Part shown: piece by piece, positions 1 to 8,858 of the stretch | How positions within the stretch are numbered: position 1 is the first letter of the stretch | Layout: each line of letters starts with the position of its first letter | From: CAUZSH01 sp963582935 | GTDB lineage: Bacteria > Pseudomonadota > Gammaproteobacteria > Francisellales > Francisellaceae | Assembly (NCBI GenBank): GCA_963582935.1 | Contig: CAUZSH010000028.1 | Location: 1 to 22,799, forward strand | Direction of reading: 5' to 3' | DNA length: 22,799 nt | The notes under the pieces: model-generated | Databases searched by the model: none | The model's input: only the letters and a program-made list of their open reading frames with translations | What the model was told of the DNA's origin: nothing | Made by a program: the position numbers and the translations under genes

Positions 1-115
1 CAGCTTCCAAAGGTCGAAGCGCTACGCACAATCTCTCAATGGAGCCGAAAGGCAGCCCTTCTGAGGACTACTCCACCTCGGCTTCGCCTCTCCCTGTCTC
101 GCAGCGAAGTTTTCA
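1..115. other. GC-rich unidentified segment, possible repeat or structured RNA part
   Basis: This stretch is visibly richer in G and C than the rest of the window. It is dense in short inverted repeats: GCC-GAAA-GGC at about 43-52, GGC-TTC-GCC near 80-88, and CTTCGC/GCGAAG arms around 82-109. Both strands are partly open. The plus strand has no stop from base 1 to about 138, and the minus strand is open from 180 to 22. Dual openness with internal symmetry suggests an inserted palindromic element or a structured RNA rather than an ordinary gene. I do not recognise it, and the window edge cuts it. Confidence 0.3.
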
Positions 116-180
116 ATATTCTCAATAAAGATTGATTTATACGTCTGAAGTTTGCGTTTATTGTGGTTTGGATAAGCCAT
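22..180 (-). CDS. Hypothetical 52-aa ORF behind a strong promoter
   Basis: The ORF starts MAYPNHNKRKLQTYKSIF and runs 52 codons to TAG. The first 25 residues look like ordinary protein. The rest is encoded by the GC-rich segment and looks arbitrary (RQGEAKPRW...), as if a coding start had been joined to foreign DNA. There is no Shine-Dalgarno sequence: the ATG follows a 9-bp hairpin after a single base. A near-perfect sigma-70 promoter lies just upstream, so transcription is likely but translation is doubtful. It could be a truncated gene, or the region could be a non-coding RNA with a chance ORF. Function unknown. Confidence 0.3.
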   Translation of the reverse strand: MAYPNHNKRKLQTYKSIFIENIENFAARQGEAKPRWSSPQKGCLSAPLRDCA

Positions 181-181
181 A

Positions 182-219
182 ACAGCCTGATTTGTATGGG
201 GATATAATTTTCAGGCTGT
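182..219 (-). other. Perfect 9-bp leader hairpin at predicted transcript 5' end
   Basis: The arms ACAGCCTGA (182-190) and TCAGGCTGT (211-219) are perfectly complementary, with a 20-base AT-rich loop. The start expected from the promoter at 220-247 falls at about 213, inside the upstream arm or at its edge. The transcript would therefore begin with all or most of this stem and reach the ATG at 180 one base after it. It could be a stabilising 5' cap structure, a translation-blocking element, or the first helix of an RNA gene. Confidence 0.45.
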
Positions 220-247
220 ATTATATACATTTCTCAAAGAGTGTCAA
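220..247 (-). promoter_or_regulatory. Near-consensus sigma-70 promoter
   Basis: On the minus strand the -35 box is TTGACA (242-247) and the -10 box is TATAAT (220-225), both perfect, separated by 16 bp. It reads toward position 1, through the leader hairpin and the 52-aa ORF. It is the best-matching promoter I found in the window. Confidence 0.75.
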
Positions 248-307
248 AAAAAGGGATTTCCTAATATATAAGATATGTTCAACAACAACGCAAGCTTTCT
301 ATCCATT

Positions 308-3300
308 TTACAATTCAGCAATCCTTTTGACTATCCGCTTCACCGACACAGACTCAACCGTTTTTAAATCCTGTGCATACCAAGAAATCCATAACTCTTT
401 CATTAGCCAATGAATTTCTTGTACCGCTGCATCTTGCAACTTTAATTCCCTTTGCTTTATTTTCTGTTGCAACTTACTTTTCAAGTCTTCCATTTCACAA
501 ACATAGCTTCGGTCAGCAATTAATACACGCGGTGCTTTCTCCAACCGTTTATCTAATGCCTTAAGGTAGATTTCTATTCTCGACAGCCACTTCAGAGGTG
601 TCTTTTGAATAAACCCTGCATAAATCATATCATCCATTTCGGTCTTAATAGATTGATAAATCTCGATCAAATCTAAAGGAATCGCCTTTCGAGCCAGCTT
701 CTTTTGTAGCACTTGCGCTTCGCTCATAATCATTACGAGTAGCTTTGCCATCTTCTCAGCTTGCATTATAAGCTCACCTCGCCCCGCCTCCAATATTCTG
801 TAAAAATCATCACTGTTTCTCGGGAGAGGTAAAACATCAAGTGGGTAAACAGAAGCGTACACAGCTGTTAAAAAATCTGCTTGCCACTCTTGCTTATTGG
901 CGATCTTGGCAAAAAGTAAGGAGAGCTTGGTGTTTTCAGGTATATTATTTCGAATACCCTTCACAATCGTTGCAGTACGGAGCATGCATAAACGTAGAAT
1001 CCCTTTCAATGTATGAAGATCCGCTTCTGTTTGTGAGGGTAATGCGGTCAATTCAACACTATCGACATGATCTATCAAACAAGGATAAAGTGTTAATTCA
1101 ATCCCATATTGCTTTACTTTAATAAACTTTTTCAACTCACCAAAACCCCAATCTACCAACCCTTTATCAACATAGGCTATTTTTGCTTGAGGTTTTGTTT
1201 TAACCTTTTCTTTGAGTTCATTTTTTATCTTAGAAAAATCTCGCCCTTCTGCTATCACTTTACGTTTTTCATCTACCACACGATAATTCATTTTGTGGTG
1301 TGGCTCTAATACTGTTTCTGCCCACACCAATTCATCAAAAACCATTCCCGTAATTCGAATTAATTGCTTGACCAAAACGGCATAAAAATCTTGTTTTTCG
1401 CCCTTTGCATCACTCTCAGCTATCTCCCCAATGGCTTCCAAAACCGCCTTAGCATAATGTGGTACAGGCACACAGGCTTTCCGAATGTTTTTGGGTAACG
1501 CGCGCATTAAGGCAATAATTTTATCCTCAAGCATTCCAGGCACCAACCAATCCATCTTAGAAACAGGAATTTGCTCAATTAATACCGCAGGGATTTCCAC
1601 CGTCACACCGTCATCTTTAGCGCCCGGCTCAAAATGGTAAGACAAAGGCAAAGCAAAATCTCCCACTTGAAGCACATCAGGATATTGCACTTTTGTGATT
1701 GCCTCTGCTCCGTGCTGCATCACGTCTTCTTTTTCAAAGAACAGCTGCTTACGGTCTGATTCATTCAATGCTTTTAACCAACGATTAAATGTCGCACCGT
1801 TACAAACATCTTCTGGAATTAATTTATCGTAATAACTAAAAAGTGTCTCATCATCCACCAAAACATCACGGCGTCGAGATTTATGCTCTAGCTCCTCTAC
1901 ATCCTCCAGTAACATCAGATTGTATTGATAAAAATCTGCATTGGACTGAAATTCACCATATACCAAGGCATGACGAATAAATATTTCCCGTGAAACAACA
2001 GAATCAATCGATGCATAAGCAACATTACGATTCGGTACAATATCTAAACCATACAAACTCACTCGCATACTTGCCATCACATTGGCATTTTTCTTACTCC
2101 AAAAAGGCTCTGAATAATGACGTTTTACCAAATGATCCGCGATTTTTTCCAACCAATCTGGCGAAATCCGTGCCACCGATCTTGCATATAACTTCGTCGT
2201 TTCCACAAGCTCTGAGGTAATCAGCCACTTAGGTGATCCTTTAAATTGAGATGACCCTGGGAAAATAAAAAACTTAATCCCGCGCGCACCTAAATATTCC
2301 CGAGCCTCATGGTTAAATCCGATATAACTCAACAATCCAGTCGCTAAAGATTTATGAATGTTTTCATACGCCAATTTCGCATTGTCATCCACTTTATTTA
2401 AACGCCAACCAAGCCCTAACACCTGTTCTTTCAACTGACGATAAATGTCTCGCCATTCGCGCATTTTCATCACAGATAAAAATTGTTTCTGACAATATCG
2501 ACGCATTTGATTATTGGATAATTCTCGCATTTCTGCATGGTAACGATTCCACAAATTAATCACCGTCATAAAATCAGATTGATCATGCCAATCTTGTCGG
2601 TGGCATTGACTGGATTTTTCTTGGAATTGCATGGGGCGTTCTCTGGGATCTTGCACGCTCAAAAAGCTTACAATAATTAACAGCTCTCTTAAACACTTAA
2701 ACTCATTTGCTGCTGCCAACATTCGCGCCAATTTAGGATCAAGTGGCAATCGTGATAATATCCGGCCCAATGGCAATACCTTGCGTTTATCATCAATGGC
2801 TTTTAGCTCGTGCAATAAGCGATAACCATCTTTAATCAATCGACTGTCTGGCATCTCAAGAAAAGGAAAATCCTCAATCCGCCCTAAGCCCAAAGCCTGC
2901 ATTTGTAAAATAACCGATGCCAAATTCGTTCGTTGAATTTCAGGGTCTGTAAACTCCACCCGAGACTGAAAATCTTCTTCTGAATACAGTCGAATACAAA
3001 TACCGGGCGCTACTCGACCACAACGCCCTGCGCGCTGATTAGCGCTTGCTTGAGAAATAGGTTCAATAGGGAGTCTCTGCACCTTAGTCCGATAACTATA
3101 TCGACTAATCCGCAGATTCCCAGGATCAATCACATAACGAATGCCTGGCACAGTAATGGAAGTTTCTGCCACATTGGTGGAAAGAATAATGCGTCTGCCC
3201 GTGTGGTTTGAAAATATTTTTTGCTGTTCCGCATTAGAAAGCCTTGCATATAAGGGCATCACTTCCGTATTACGAAGCTGCAGCTTTCGTAAATACTCAG

Positions 3301-4219
3301 CCGTTTCGTGAATCTCTCTTTCTGTAGCGAGAAAAACCAATACGTCTGCATTCTTCTGAGCAGTATTCCCTCCTCGAGATAACTCATTCAACGCATCCCC
3401 AATCGCTTCAGGTTGTGTCATACCTTCGGCATAATATTCAGAATAGTCGTTATAACGCATTTCAACTGGATAAGTTCGCCCTGAGACCTCAATAATAGGC
3501 GCATTATTAAAATGTTTAGAAAATCGTTCATGATCAATGGTTGCTGAGGTAATAATCACTTTAAGATCAGGGCGTTTGGGCAACATTTGTTTTAGATAAC
3601 CCAATAAAAAATCAATATTCAGGCTACGCTCATGGGCTTCATCAATGATAATCGTGTCGTATCGTGACAGTAAACGGTCATTCTGAATCTCCGCCAATAG
3701 TATCCCATCCGTCATTAGCTTTACTAGGGTATTTTCAGAGGTCCCATCACTAAAACGCACTTTAAAACCGACTTTATCCCCCACGGAAGTTTTAATTTCT
3801 TCTGCCAAACGGTTGGAAACAGAGCGTGCCGCCAATCGACGAGGTTGCGTATGTCCGATCAATCCTTGTGCCCCACGGCCTAGATCTAAACATATCTTAG
3901 GTAATTGTGTGGATTTACCTGACCCCGTTTCGCCCGCCACAATAATAACTTGATGGTAAGTAATCGCTTTTTTGATTTCATCAACGCGATCTGAAATAGG
4001 AAGCTCAGGATATTCAATATCAGGTAATAGCAGATGCCGAATGGCAACTGCATTCAAGGATGCTTCAAGCAAGTTTTCAAGTTCAGTGATTTTTTGCGCT
4101 TGGTCTTTGCCTTGCCGAAGCCCTTGTTTGATTTCAATAAGCTTACGAATCAATAACCCTCTATTTTGAGTCGTTGATTCATTTATTTTTTGTTGCAAGC
4201 TTTCAAGTGTAGAGGTCAT
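308..4219 (-). CDS. hrpA: ATP-dependent RNA helicase HrpA (DEAH box)
   Basis: A 1303-residue protein, the same size as E. coli HrpA (about 1300). It is a DEAH-box helicase linked in E. coli to mRNA processing and to resolving stalled ribosomes. Visible motifs, in order: Walker A GETGSGKST at residues 96-104, DEAH at 193-196, SAT at 225-227, STNVAETSITVPG around 347-359, and QRAGRCGR at 395-402. The helicase-associated (HA2) region and OB fold follow, then a long C-terminal region corresponding to the HrpA-specific DUF3418 part. The ATG at 4219 leaves the usual N-terminal extension before the helicase core. There is no strong Shine-Dalgarno sequence. A TATAAT lies about 50 bp upstream. It stands alone, 94 bp downstream of the FadL-like gene on the same strand. 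Confidence 0.95.
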   Translation of the reverse strand: MTSTLESLQQKINESTTQNRGLLIRKLIEIKQGLRQGKDQAQKITELENLLEASLNAVAIRHLLLPDIEYPELPISDRVDEIKKAITYHQVIIVAGETGSGKSTQLPKICLDLGRGAQGLIGHTQPRRLAARSVSNRLAEEIKTSVGDKVGFKVRFSDGTSENTLVKLMTDGILLAEIQNDRLLSRYDTIIIDEAHERSLNIDFLLGYLKQMLPKRPDLKVIITSATIDHERFSKHFNNAPIIEVSGRTYPVEMRYNDYSEYYAEGMTQPEAIGDALNELSRGGNTAQKNADVLVFLATEREIHETAEYLRKLQLRNTEVMPLYARLSNAEQQKIFSNHTGRRIILSTNVAETSITVPGIRYVIDPGNLRISRYSYRTKVQRLPIEPISQASANQRAGRCGRVAPGICIRLYSEEDFQSRVEFTDPEIQRTNLASVILQMQALGLGRIEDFPFLEMPDSRLIKDGYRLLHELKAIDDKRKVLPLGRILSRLPLDPKLARMLAAANEFKCLRELLIIVSFLSVQDPRERPMQFQEKSSQCHRQDWHDQSDFMTVINLWNRYHAEMRELSNNQMRRYCQKQFLSVMKMREWRDIYRQLKEQVLGLGWRLNKVDDNAKLAYENIHKSLATGLLSYIGFNHEAREYLGARGIKFFIFPGSSQFKGSPKWLITSELVETTKLYARSVARISPDWLEKIADHLVKRHYSEPFWSKKNANVMASMRVSLYGLDIVPNRNVAYASIDSVVSREIFIRHALVYGEFQSNADFYQYNLMLLEDVEELEHKSRRRDVLVDDETLFSYYDKLIPEDVCNGATFNRWLKALNESDRKQLFFEKEDVMQHGAEAITKVQYPDVLQVGDFALPLSYHFEPGAKDDGVTVEIPAVLIEQIPVSKMDWLVPGMLEDKIIALMRALPKNIRKACVPVPHYAKAVLEAIGEIAESDAKGEKQDFYAVLVKQLIRITGMVFDELVWAETVLEPHHKMNYRVVDEKRKVIAEGRDFSKIKNELKEKVKTKPQAKIAYVDKGLVDWGFGELKKFIKVKQYGIELTLYPCLIDHVDSVELTALPSQTEADLHTLKGILRLCMLRTATIVKGIRNNIPENTKLSLLFAKIANKQEWQADFLTAVYASVYPLDVLPLPRNSDDFYRILEAGRGELIMQAEKMAKLLVMIMSEAQVLQKKLARKAIPLDLIEIYQSIKTEMDDMIYAGFIQKTPLKWLSRIEIYLKALDKRLEKAPRVLIADRSYVCEMEDLKSKLQQKIKQRELKLQDAAVQEIHWLMKELWISWYAQDLKTVESVSVKRIVKRIAEL

Positions 4220-4268
4220 ATTATTTTCATACTTTTTAAAGGATCAATATCCTAATCGTTAGTATGAT

Positions 4269-4274
4269 ATTATA
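4269..4274 (-). promoter_or_regulatory. Probable -10 box for hrpA
   Basis: A perfect TATAAT on the minus strand lies 50 bp upstream of the hrpA ATG, in the 94-bp gap after the FadL-like gene. No good -35 hexamer stands at 16-18 bp, so hrpA may have a weak promoter of its own or partly depend on read-through. Confidence 0.4.
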
Positions 4275-4313
4275 ACCCCATATGAGCTTGGAATCTGCTT
4301 AGCAATATTTATT

Positions 4314-5648
4314 TTAGAATTTAAGGGTTAACTGAGCACCAAAAACATGGGCACTTGCATTTATATCTCCTTTAATATCATTTTTAACAATACCCGTGCT
4401 CATAACTTTAATCCCAGGAGGAGCCGTATAATTTAATGTTGTTGGCAAAGCATACACATACATATAGCCCAAATCAAAAATCACATCGTCAAAGGGGCGG
4501 TATTGAAAACCCAACGAAGCCATTAAGCGATTTGAATCCGGCAGTTGTAGGTTTCTAGCCGCATCATTTGTGGGAGACATATCAAAACCCAGCCCAAACT
4601 TATAAGTGAATTTTTCGCTATAATGATAATTTGTGCCTAACATTATTGCGAAAGTATCTTTAAATTTTTGATTTATATTAACGATTTCTTTTTTAAGAAT
4701 ATGATCAATAGGATTGGTACCCGCATCAGGTACTAATGATTCAATTTGTAGCGACTGTATACGAGACCAATGCGTCCAAGTTACTGTACCCATAAAATCA
4801 AACTTTTCATAATTATGAAAAATACTCGCAATCACGTACTCAGGAAAAGTCCATGTTTGAGAGGTATCGACATTTTTACTGCTGGGTATAGGTGTTGTCC
4901 CCTTAGATGTTCCGTCCATATGATATGTAATTGGGCTAAAGTAGGTGACACCCACTCTTGTTTTTTCACTAAACTGATACATCACACCAACATGCCCACT
5001 AACACCAAACCCAGAAAAATTATTATCTACATACCCAAATTCAGTCGCTCCGAAATCTACCCCTTGACTAACTTCATTAAAAGCATAAGAAACGCCAACC
5101 CCAGCACCTATAGAAAATTTATCTGTTACAGAAAACCCAAACGTAGGTCCGGCTGTCACTGTTTTAATGCTTGAAATATCTGCTGCATTTTCGAGCGGAT
5201 CACCCCGATCTGCCCAGTCTGTAAAAGCGTCAAACACAGATACCATAGAAAAACCCACGGCTGCTTTATGTCCAGATATTTCAAATGGGAGCACCGCATG
5301 GAAGTTAGGAACTGGTAATATTTTTTTACCACCTTGCTCATTATTTAGCTGAGTTGGCGGTAAAGCAGTCCCCGCAACATGTCTCGTTAACGTTCCATTG
5401 AAACTAACAAGAGGGTAAATCAACGCTATTCCCGTTGTCATTTCAGGGCGATCTAGCCGCACCATTCCCGCTGGATTATAGTAAGAAGTTGAAGCGCTAT
5501 TGGCTTCAGCAGCACCACCAGAATGAGCGCTCCCTAAACCAGCTTCATCTTGTTCCCAAATCTGAAAAGCTGACGCATTCACCTCAGCACTACTAATAAC
5601 ACTCATTGCCACCATGGATGCTAATATGATTTTTTTAACATGTTGCAT
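4314..5648 (-). CDS. FadL/OmpP1/TodX-family outer membrane transporter
   Basis: A 444-aa protein, close to E. coli FadL (446 aa). FadL-type proteins are 14-strand beta barrels with an N-terminal hatch that take up long-chain fatty acids or other hydrophobic molecules. Residues 1-25 form a signal peptide (KK, hydrophobic core, VNA cleavage site). The mature start SAFQIWEQ matches the conserved FadL hatch, followed by GLGSAHSGGAAEA and the family hallmark NPAG at 58-61. The protein ends in phenylalanine (LTLKF), the usual outer-membrane barrel signal. The AGGGGAAAT Shine-Dalgarno directly before the ATG fixes the start. The substrate cannot be assigned: no fad genes are nearby, so no gene symbol is given. 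Confidence 0.9.
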   Translation of the reverse strand: MQHVKKIILASMVAMSVISSAEVNASAFQIWEQDEAGLGSAHSGGAAEANSASTSYYNPAGMVRLDRPEMTTGIALIYPLVSFNGTLTRHVAGTALPPTQLNNEQGGKKILPVPNFHAVLPFEISGHKAAVGFSMVSVFDAFTDWADRGDPLENAADISSIKTVTAGPTFGFSVTDKFSIGAGVGVSYAFNEVSQGVDFGATEFGYVDNNFSGFGVSGHVGVMYQFSEKTRVGVTYFSPITYHMDGTSKGTTPIPSSKNVDTSQTWTFPEYVIASIFHNYEKFDFMGTVTWTHWSRIQSLQIESLVPDAGTNPIDHILKKEIVNINQKFKDTFAIMLGTNYHYSEKFTYKFGLGFDMSPTNDAARNLQLPDSNRLMASLGFQYRPFDDVIFDLGYMYVYALPTTLNYTAPPGIKVMSTGIVKNDIKGDINASAHVFGAQLTLKF

Positions 5649-5710
5649 ACATTTCCCCTTTTTTTGCCTTCACCGCTATAACTTGATGATTTTTTGAACA
5701 ATGCCATTCA

Positions 5711-5737
5711 GTTATATACAATTTTAAGCCTAGTCAA
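5711..5737 (-). promoter_or_regulatory. Candidate promoter of the FadL-like gene
   Basis: Minus-strand TTGACT (5732-5737) and TATAAC (5711-5716) are five-of-six matches to the sigma-70 boxes. The spacing of 15 bp is shorter than ideal. It lies about 60 bp before the gene's ATG. Confidence 0.45.
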
Positions 5738-5938
5738 AGAGCTGTCACTGTCAAATTTATGGCTAAGATATCCACAGAAAGCATTATAAACCTACCTATC
5801 TAATTGATTTTGCTATACCGGCTACCTTCAAATAATTTATGGTGCATCCGCAACAAACTAGCACACCTCATATCTTTACTTTTTAACCCAATTTAATTAG
5901 TTCATGTCTTTTAAGTTAATTCATGTACAATGTTCAGC
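5738..5938. other. Divergent intergenic region, little recognised
   Basis: This is the middle of the 327-bp gap between the FadL-like gene and lepA. It is AT-rich and contains no ORF with a ribosome binding site. I saw no hairpin-plus-T-run and no convincing operator. It probably only holds upstream promoter DNA for the two divergent genes. Confidence 0.4.
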
Positions 5939-5944
5939 TATAAT
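5939..5944 (+). promoter_or_regulatory. -10 box for lepA-mnmA
   Basis: A perfect TATAAT lies 32 bp before the lepA ATG. The hexamer 17 bp upstream (TTAATT, 5916-5921) is a weak -35. A second -10-like TACAAT lies at 5926-5931. Confidence 0.45.
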
Positions 5945-5975
5945 TTAGGCATAAAGATCCATTGAACTTCATTAC

Positions 5976-7769
5976 ATGAAAAATATTAGAAATTTCTCCA
6001 TCATTGCACATATTGATCACGGAAAATCCACGCTCTCCGATCGTTTTATTCAAATATGCGAAGGGCTTGCTGAACGTGAAATGCAAGCGCAAGTGCTAGA
6101 CTCAATGGACATTGAACGAGAACGTGGCATTACGATCAAGGCTCAAAGCGTTTCCTTAGACTATAAAGCGCAAGATGGCGAAACCTACCAGCTCAACTTT
6201 ATTGACACACCCGGACATGTCGACTTTTCTTACGAGGTTTCTCGCTCTCTAGCTGCTTGTGAAGGTGCGCTATTAGTCGTAGACGCAGCACAAGGTGTTG
6301 AAGCTCAAACCGTTGCAAACTGTTATACGGCCATTGAGCAAAAACTTGAAGTGATTCCTATTTTAAATAAAATAGACCTACCCTCAGCAGAACCCGAACG
6401 TGTTTGTGAAGAAATAGAAGATATTATCGGTATTGAAGCCACTGGCGCCACAACCTGTAGTGCCAAAACAGGCATTGGCGTTGAAGATGTCTTAGAAACC
6501 ATTGTAAGGCTTGTCCCACCGCCAAAAGGTGATCCTGATGCACCGTTACAAGCGCTTATTATTGACTCTTGGTTTGATAATTACCTTGGTGTGGTTTCTT
6601 TGGTTCGCATTAAAAATGGGTCCTTAAAGAAAAATGATAAGTTCACAGCCATGTCTACAGGGCAAAGTCATCAAGCTACACAAGTGGGTGTCTTTACCCC
6701 CAAGATGAAACAGCAAGATGCGCTCTCTGCAGGAGATGTTGGTTTTGTTATTGCAGGCATTAAAGACATTCATGGCGCACCGGTTGGAGATACTTTAACA
6801 CATACAAAAAATCCAGCCGAGCAAGCTCTCCCAGGTTTCAAAAAAATACAGCCACAAGTTTATGCCGGTATGTTCCCCGTGAGCACGGATGACTATGAAA
6901 ATTTCCGCGAAGCCTTAGATAAACTGAGTTTGAATGATGCCTCCCTATTTTTTGAACCTGAAGTCTCCCAAGCACTTGGGTTTGGTTTTAGATGTGGTTT
7001 TTTGGGTATGCTTCACATGGAAATTATCCAAGAACGCCTAGAACGTGAGTATAATCTCGATTTAATTACCTCCGCCCCTACCGTGGTTTATAAAGTGTTC
7101 TTAAAGTCTGGAGAGGCAATGGATATTGATAATCCATCTAAACTCCCCGATCCTGCCGCCATTGCTGAAATTCGAGAGCCAATCGTTCGCGCAAATATTC
7201 TTGTACCTCAAGACTATGTTGGCTCTGTGATCAAGCTCTGCATTGAGAAACGAGGCGTGCAAGTTGACTTACTCTATGTCGGTCGCCAAGTCTCCATTAC
7301 CTATGATCTTCCAATGATTGAAGTGGTGCTTGATTTCTTTGATCGATTAAAGTCTGTTTCCCGTGGCTACGCCTCTTTGGATTATGATCTTCATACCTAC
7401 CAAGCCGCAAGAATGGTTTGCTTAGATGTCTTGATTAATGGCGAAAAAGTCGATGCCCTTGCCAGCATCATCCATAATGACCAAACCACTACAAGAGGTA
7501 GAGAGCTCGTTGAGCGTCTATCTAAATTGATCCCAAGACAAATGTACGATGTTGCTATTCAGGCTGCTATTGGTGGCACGATTGTGGCACGTTCTAATGT
7601 GAAGGCTCTTCGCAAAAATGTTTTAGCAAAATGTTATGGTGGTGATATTTCTCGTAAGAAAAAACTCCTTGAAAAACAAAAGAAAGGTAAAAAACGGATG
7701 AAGCAAGTGGGCAATGTAGAAGTTCCACAAGAGGCTTTCCTAGCTGTTCTAAAAAGAGATTCTGATTAA
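5976..7769 (+). CDS. lepA: Elongation factor 4 (LepA), ribosomal GTPase
   Basis: A 597-aa protein (E. coli LepA 599). EF-4 is a conserved translational GTPase related to EF-G that acts on ribosomes in back-translocation or 30S biogenesis. The P-loop AHIDHGKST is at residues 11-19, the G2 region ERGITIKAQ near 50, DTPGH at 77-81 and NKID at 131-134. The EF-G-like domains follow, then the LepA-specific basic C-terminal domain (GGDISRKKKLLEKQKKGK). The start MKNIRNFSIIAHIDHG is the standard LepA start, although no clear Shine-Dalgarno is visible. The usual partner lepB (signal peptidase) does not follow; mnmA does, sharing one base with the lepA stop. Confidence 0.97.
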   Translation: MKNIRNFSIIAHIDHGKSTLSDRFIQICEGLAEREMQAQVLDSMDIERERGITIKAQSVSLDYKAQDGETYQLNFIDTPGHVDFSYEVSRSLAACEGALLVVDAAQGVEAQTVANCYTAIEQKLEVIPILNKIDLPSAEPERVCEEIEDIIGIEATGATTCSAKTGIGVEDVLETIVRLVPPPKGDPDAPLQALIIDSWFDNYLGVVSLVRIKNGSLKKNDKFTAMSTGQSHQATQVGVFTPKMKQQDALSAGDVGFVIAGIKDIHGAPVGDTLTHTKNPAEQALPGFKKIQPQVYAGMFPVSTDDYENFREALDKLSLNDASLFFEPEVSQALGFGFRCGFLGMLHMEIIQERLEREYNLDLITSAPTVVYKVFLKSGEAMDIDNPSKLPDPAAIAEIREPIVRANILVPQDYVGSVIKLCIEKRGVQVDLLYVGRQVSITYDLPMIEVVLDFFDRLKSVSRGYASLDYDLHTYQAARMVCLDVLINGEKVDALASIIHNDQTTTRGRELVERLSKLIPRQMYDVAIQAAIGGTIVARSNVKALRKNVLAKCYGGDISRKKKLLEKQKKGKKRMKQVGNVEVPQEAFLAVLKRDSD

Positions 7770-8842
7770 TGTTAGGAAAAGTCATTGTTGGGGTTTCAGG
7801 TGGCGTTGATTCATCTGTTTCAGCCTTACTACTTAAAGAGCAAGGTTATGACGTGACTGGCGTCTTTATGAAAAACTGGGAAGAGGATGATACCGAAGAA
7901 TTTTGCTCTGCCGAAGATGATATAAAAGACGCACAGGCTATTTGTGAACAAATCGGCATCTCCTTTAAAAAAATCAACTTCGCCGCTGAATATTGGGATT
8001 ATGTTTTTGAATATTTTCTACAAGAATATGGCGCAGGACGCACACCAAATCCTGATATTTTATGTAATAAGGAAATAAAATTTAAGGCTTTTTTAGACTA
8101 TACAAAAATGTTGGGTGGTCAATTTATGGCGACAGGACACTATACTCGAAAAGATTTTATTGACGGAAAATATCGATTACTCAAAGGTCTAGATCACAAT
8201 AAAGACCAATCTTATTTTTTATACACCCTACAACAGCACCAGTTAGAACATGCACTTTTCCCTATTGGTGAACTTGAAAAGCCCAAGGTGAGAGCCATTG
8301 CAGAAAAGCATGAACTGGTCACACATAATAAAAAAGACAGTACGGGCATTTGTTTTATTGGCGAGCGTAAATTCAAAGAATTTTTGAACAAATATCTCCC
8401 TGCCCAGCCAGGAATTATCGAAGATGAAAATGGTATTGTCATTGGTAAACATCATGGATTGATGTACCACACACTCGGGCAAAGACAAGGACTTGGCATT
8501 GGCGGTGTTAAAAATCGTCCTGAGGAGCCTTGGTACGTTGCACAGAAAGATTTAGACAGGAATGTCTTAATTGCTGTTCAAGGACATGACCACCCGCTCC
8601 TTCTATCCAACCACTTACTGGCGGAACAAATGACTTGGGTTGCAGGAATGCCTCCAGCGCAAGCGTTTACATGTAAAGCTAAAACACGTTATCGTCAATC
8701 AGATCAGCGCTGTGAAGTTAACCTAGATCAAAATGGCAATGCAGGTGTCTCGTTTGAACAAGCGCAACGTGCAGTAACGCCTGGACAATCATTAGTATTG
8801 TATGACGGTGATGTTTGTTTGGGTGGCGGTGTGATCGTATGA
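7769..8842 (+). CDS. mnmA: tRNA-specific 2-thiouridylase MnmA
   Basis: A 357-aa enzyme that uses ATP and sulfur relayed from IscS and Tus proteins to thiolate U34 of tRNA-Lys, -Glu and -Gln. The PP-loop SGGVDSSV is at residues 10-17. The catalytic pair is C99 (PNPDILCNKEIKF) and C195 (DSTGICFIG), with ATGHYTR near 121-127 and DQSYFLY near 146-152. The length is normal for the family. The ATG overlaps the lepA stop in TAATG, so the two genes are almost certainly cotranscribed and translationally coupled. The stop codon lies inside a perfect inverted repeat (8837-8858). Downstream on the opposite strand is the CsrB-like RNA. Confidence 0.97.
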   Translation: MLGKVIVGVSGGVDSSVSALLLKEQGYDVTGVFMKNWEEDDTEEFCSAEDDIKDAQAICEQIGISFKKINFAAEYWDYVFEYFLQEYGAGRTPNPDILCNKEIKFKAFLDYTKMLGGQFMATGHYTRKDFIDGKYRLLKGLDHNKDQSYFLYTLQQHQLEHALFPIGELEKPKVRAIAEKHELVTHNKKDSTGICFIGERKFKEFLNKYLPAQPGIIEDENGIVIGKHHGLMYHTLGQRQGLGIGGVKNRPEEPWYVAQKDLDRNVLIAVQGHDHPLLLSNHLLAEQMTWVAGMPPAQAFTCKAKTRYRQSDQRCEVNLDQNGNAGVSFEQAQRAVTPGQSLVLYDGDVCLGGGVIV

Positions 8843-8858
8843 TAAATTTCTATCATAC
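8837..8858. repeat. Perfect 8-bp inverted repeat over the mnmA stop codon
   Basis: GTATGATA (8837-8844) and TATCATAC (8851-8858) flank the 6-base loop AATTTC. The mnmA TGA is inside the first arm. Neither strand has a T-run after it, so it is not a classical intrinsic terminator. It sits where both mnmA and the minus-strand CsrB-like RNA should end, so it may mark or protect both 3' ends. Confidence 0.5.

Noticed and set aside
1..60. GTGCG on the minus strand as a group II intron 5' end
   Set aside because: The five-base match is too short, and no domain V or reverse transcriptase is visible in the window.
192..413. 73-aa plus-strand ORF overlapping the end of hrpA
   Set aside because: It covers the minus-strand promoter and the hrpA 3' end, and has no Shine-Dalgarno or recognisable features.
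4770..5174. 134-aa plus-strand ORF inside the FadL-like gene
   Set aside because: It is antisense to a confident gene, has no Shine-Dalgarno, and its residue pattern is not protein-like.
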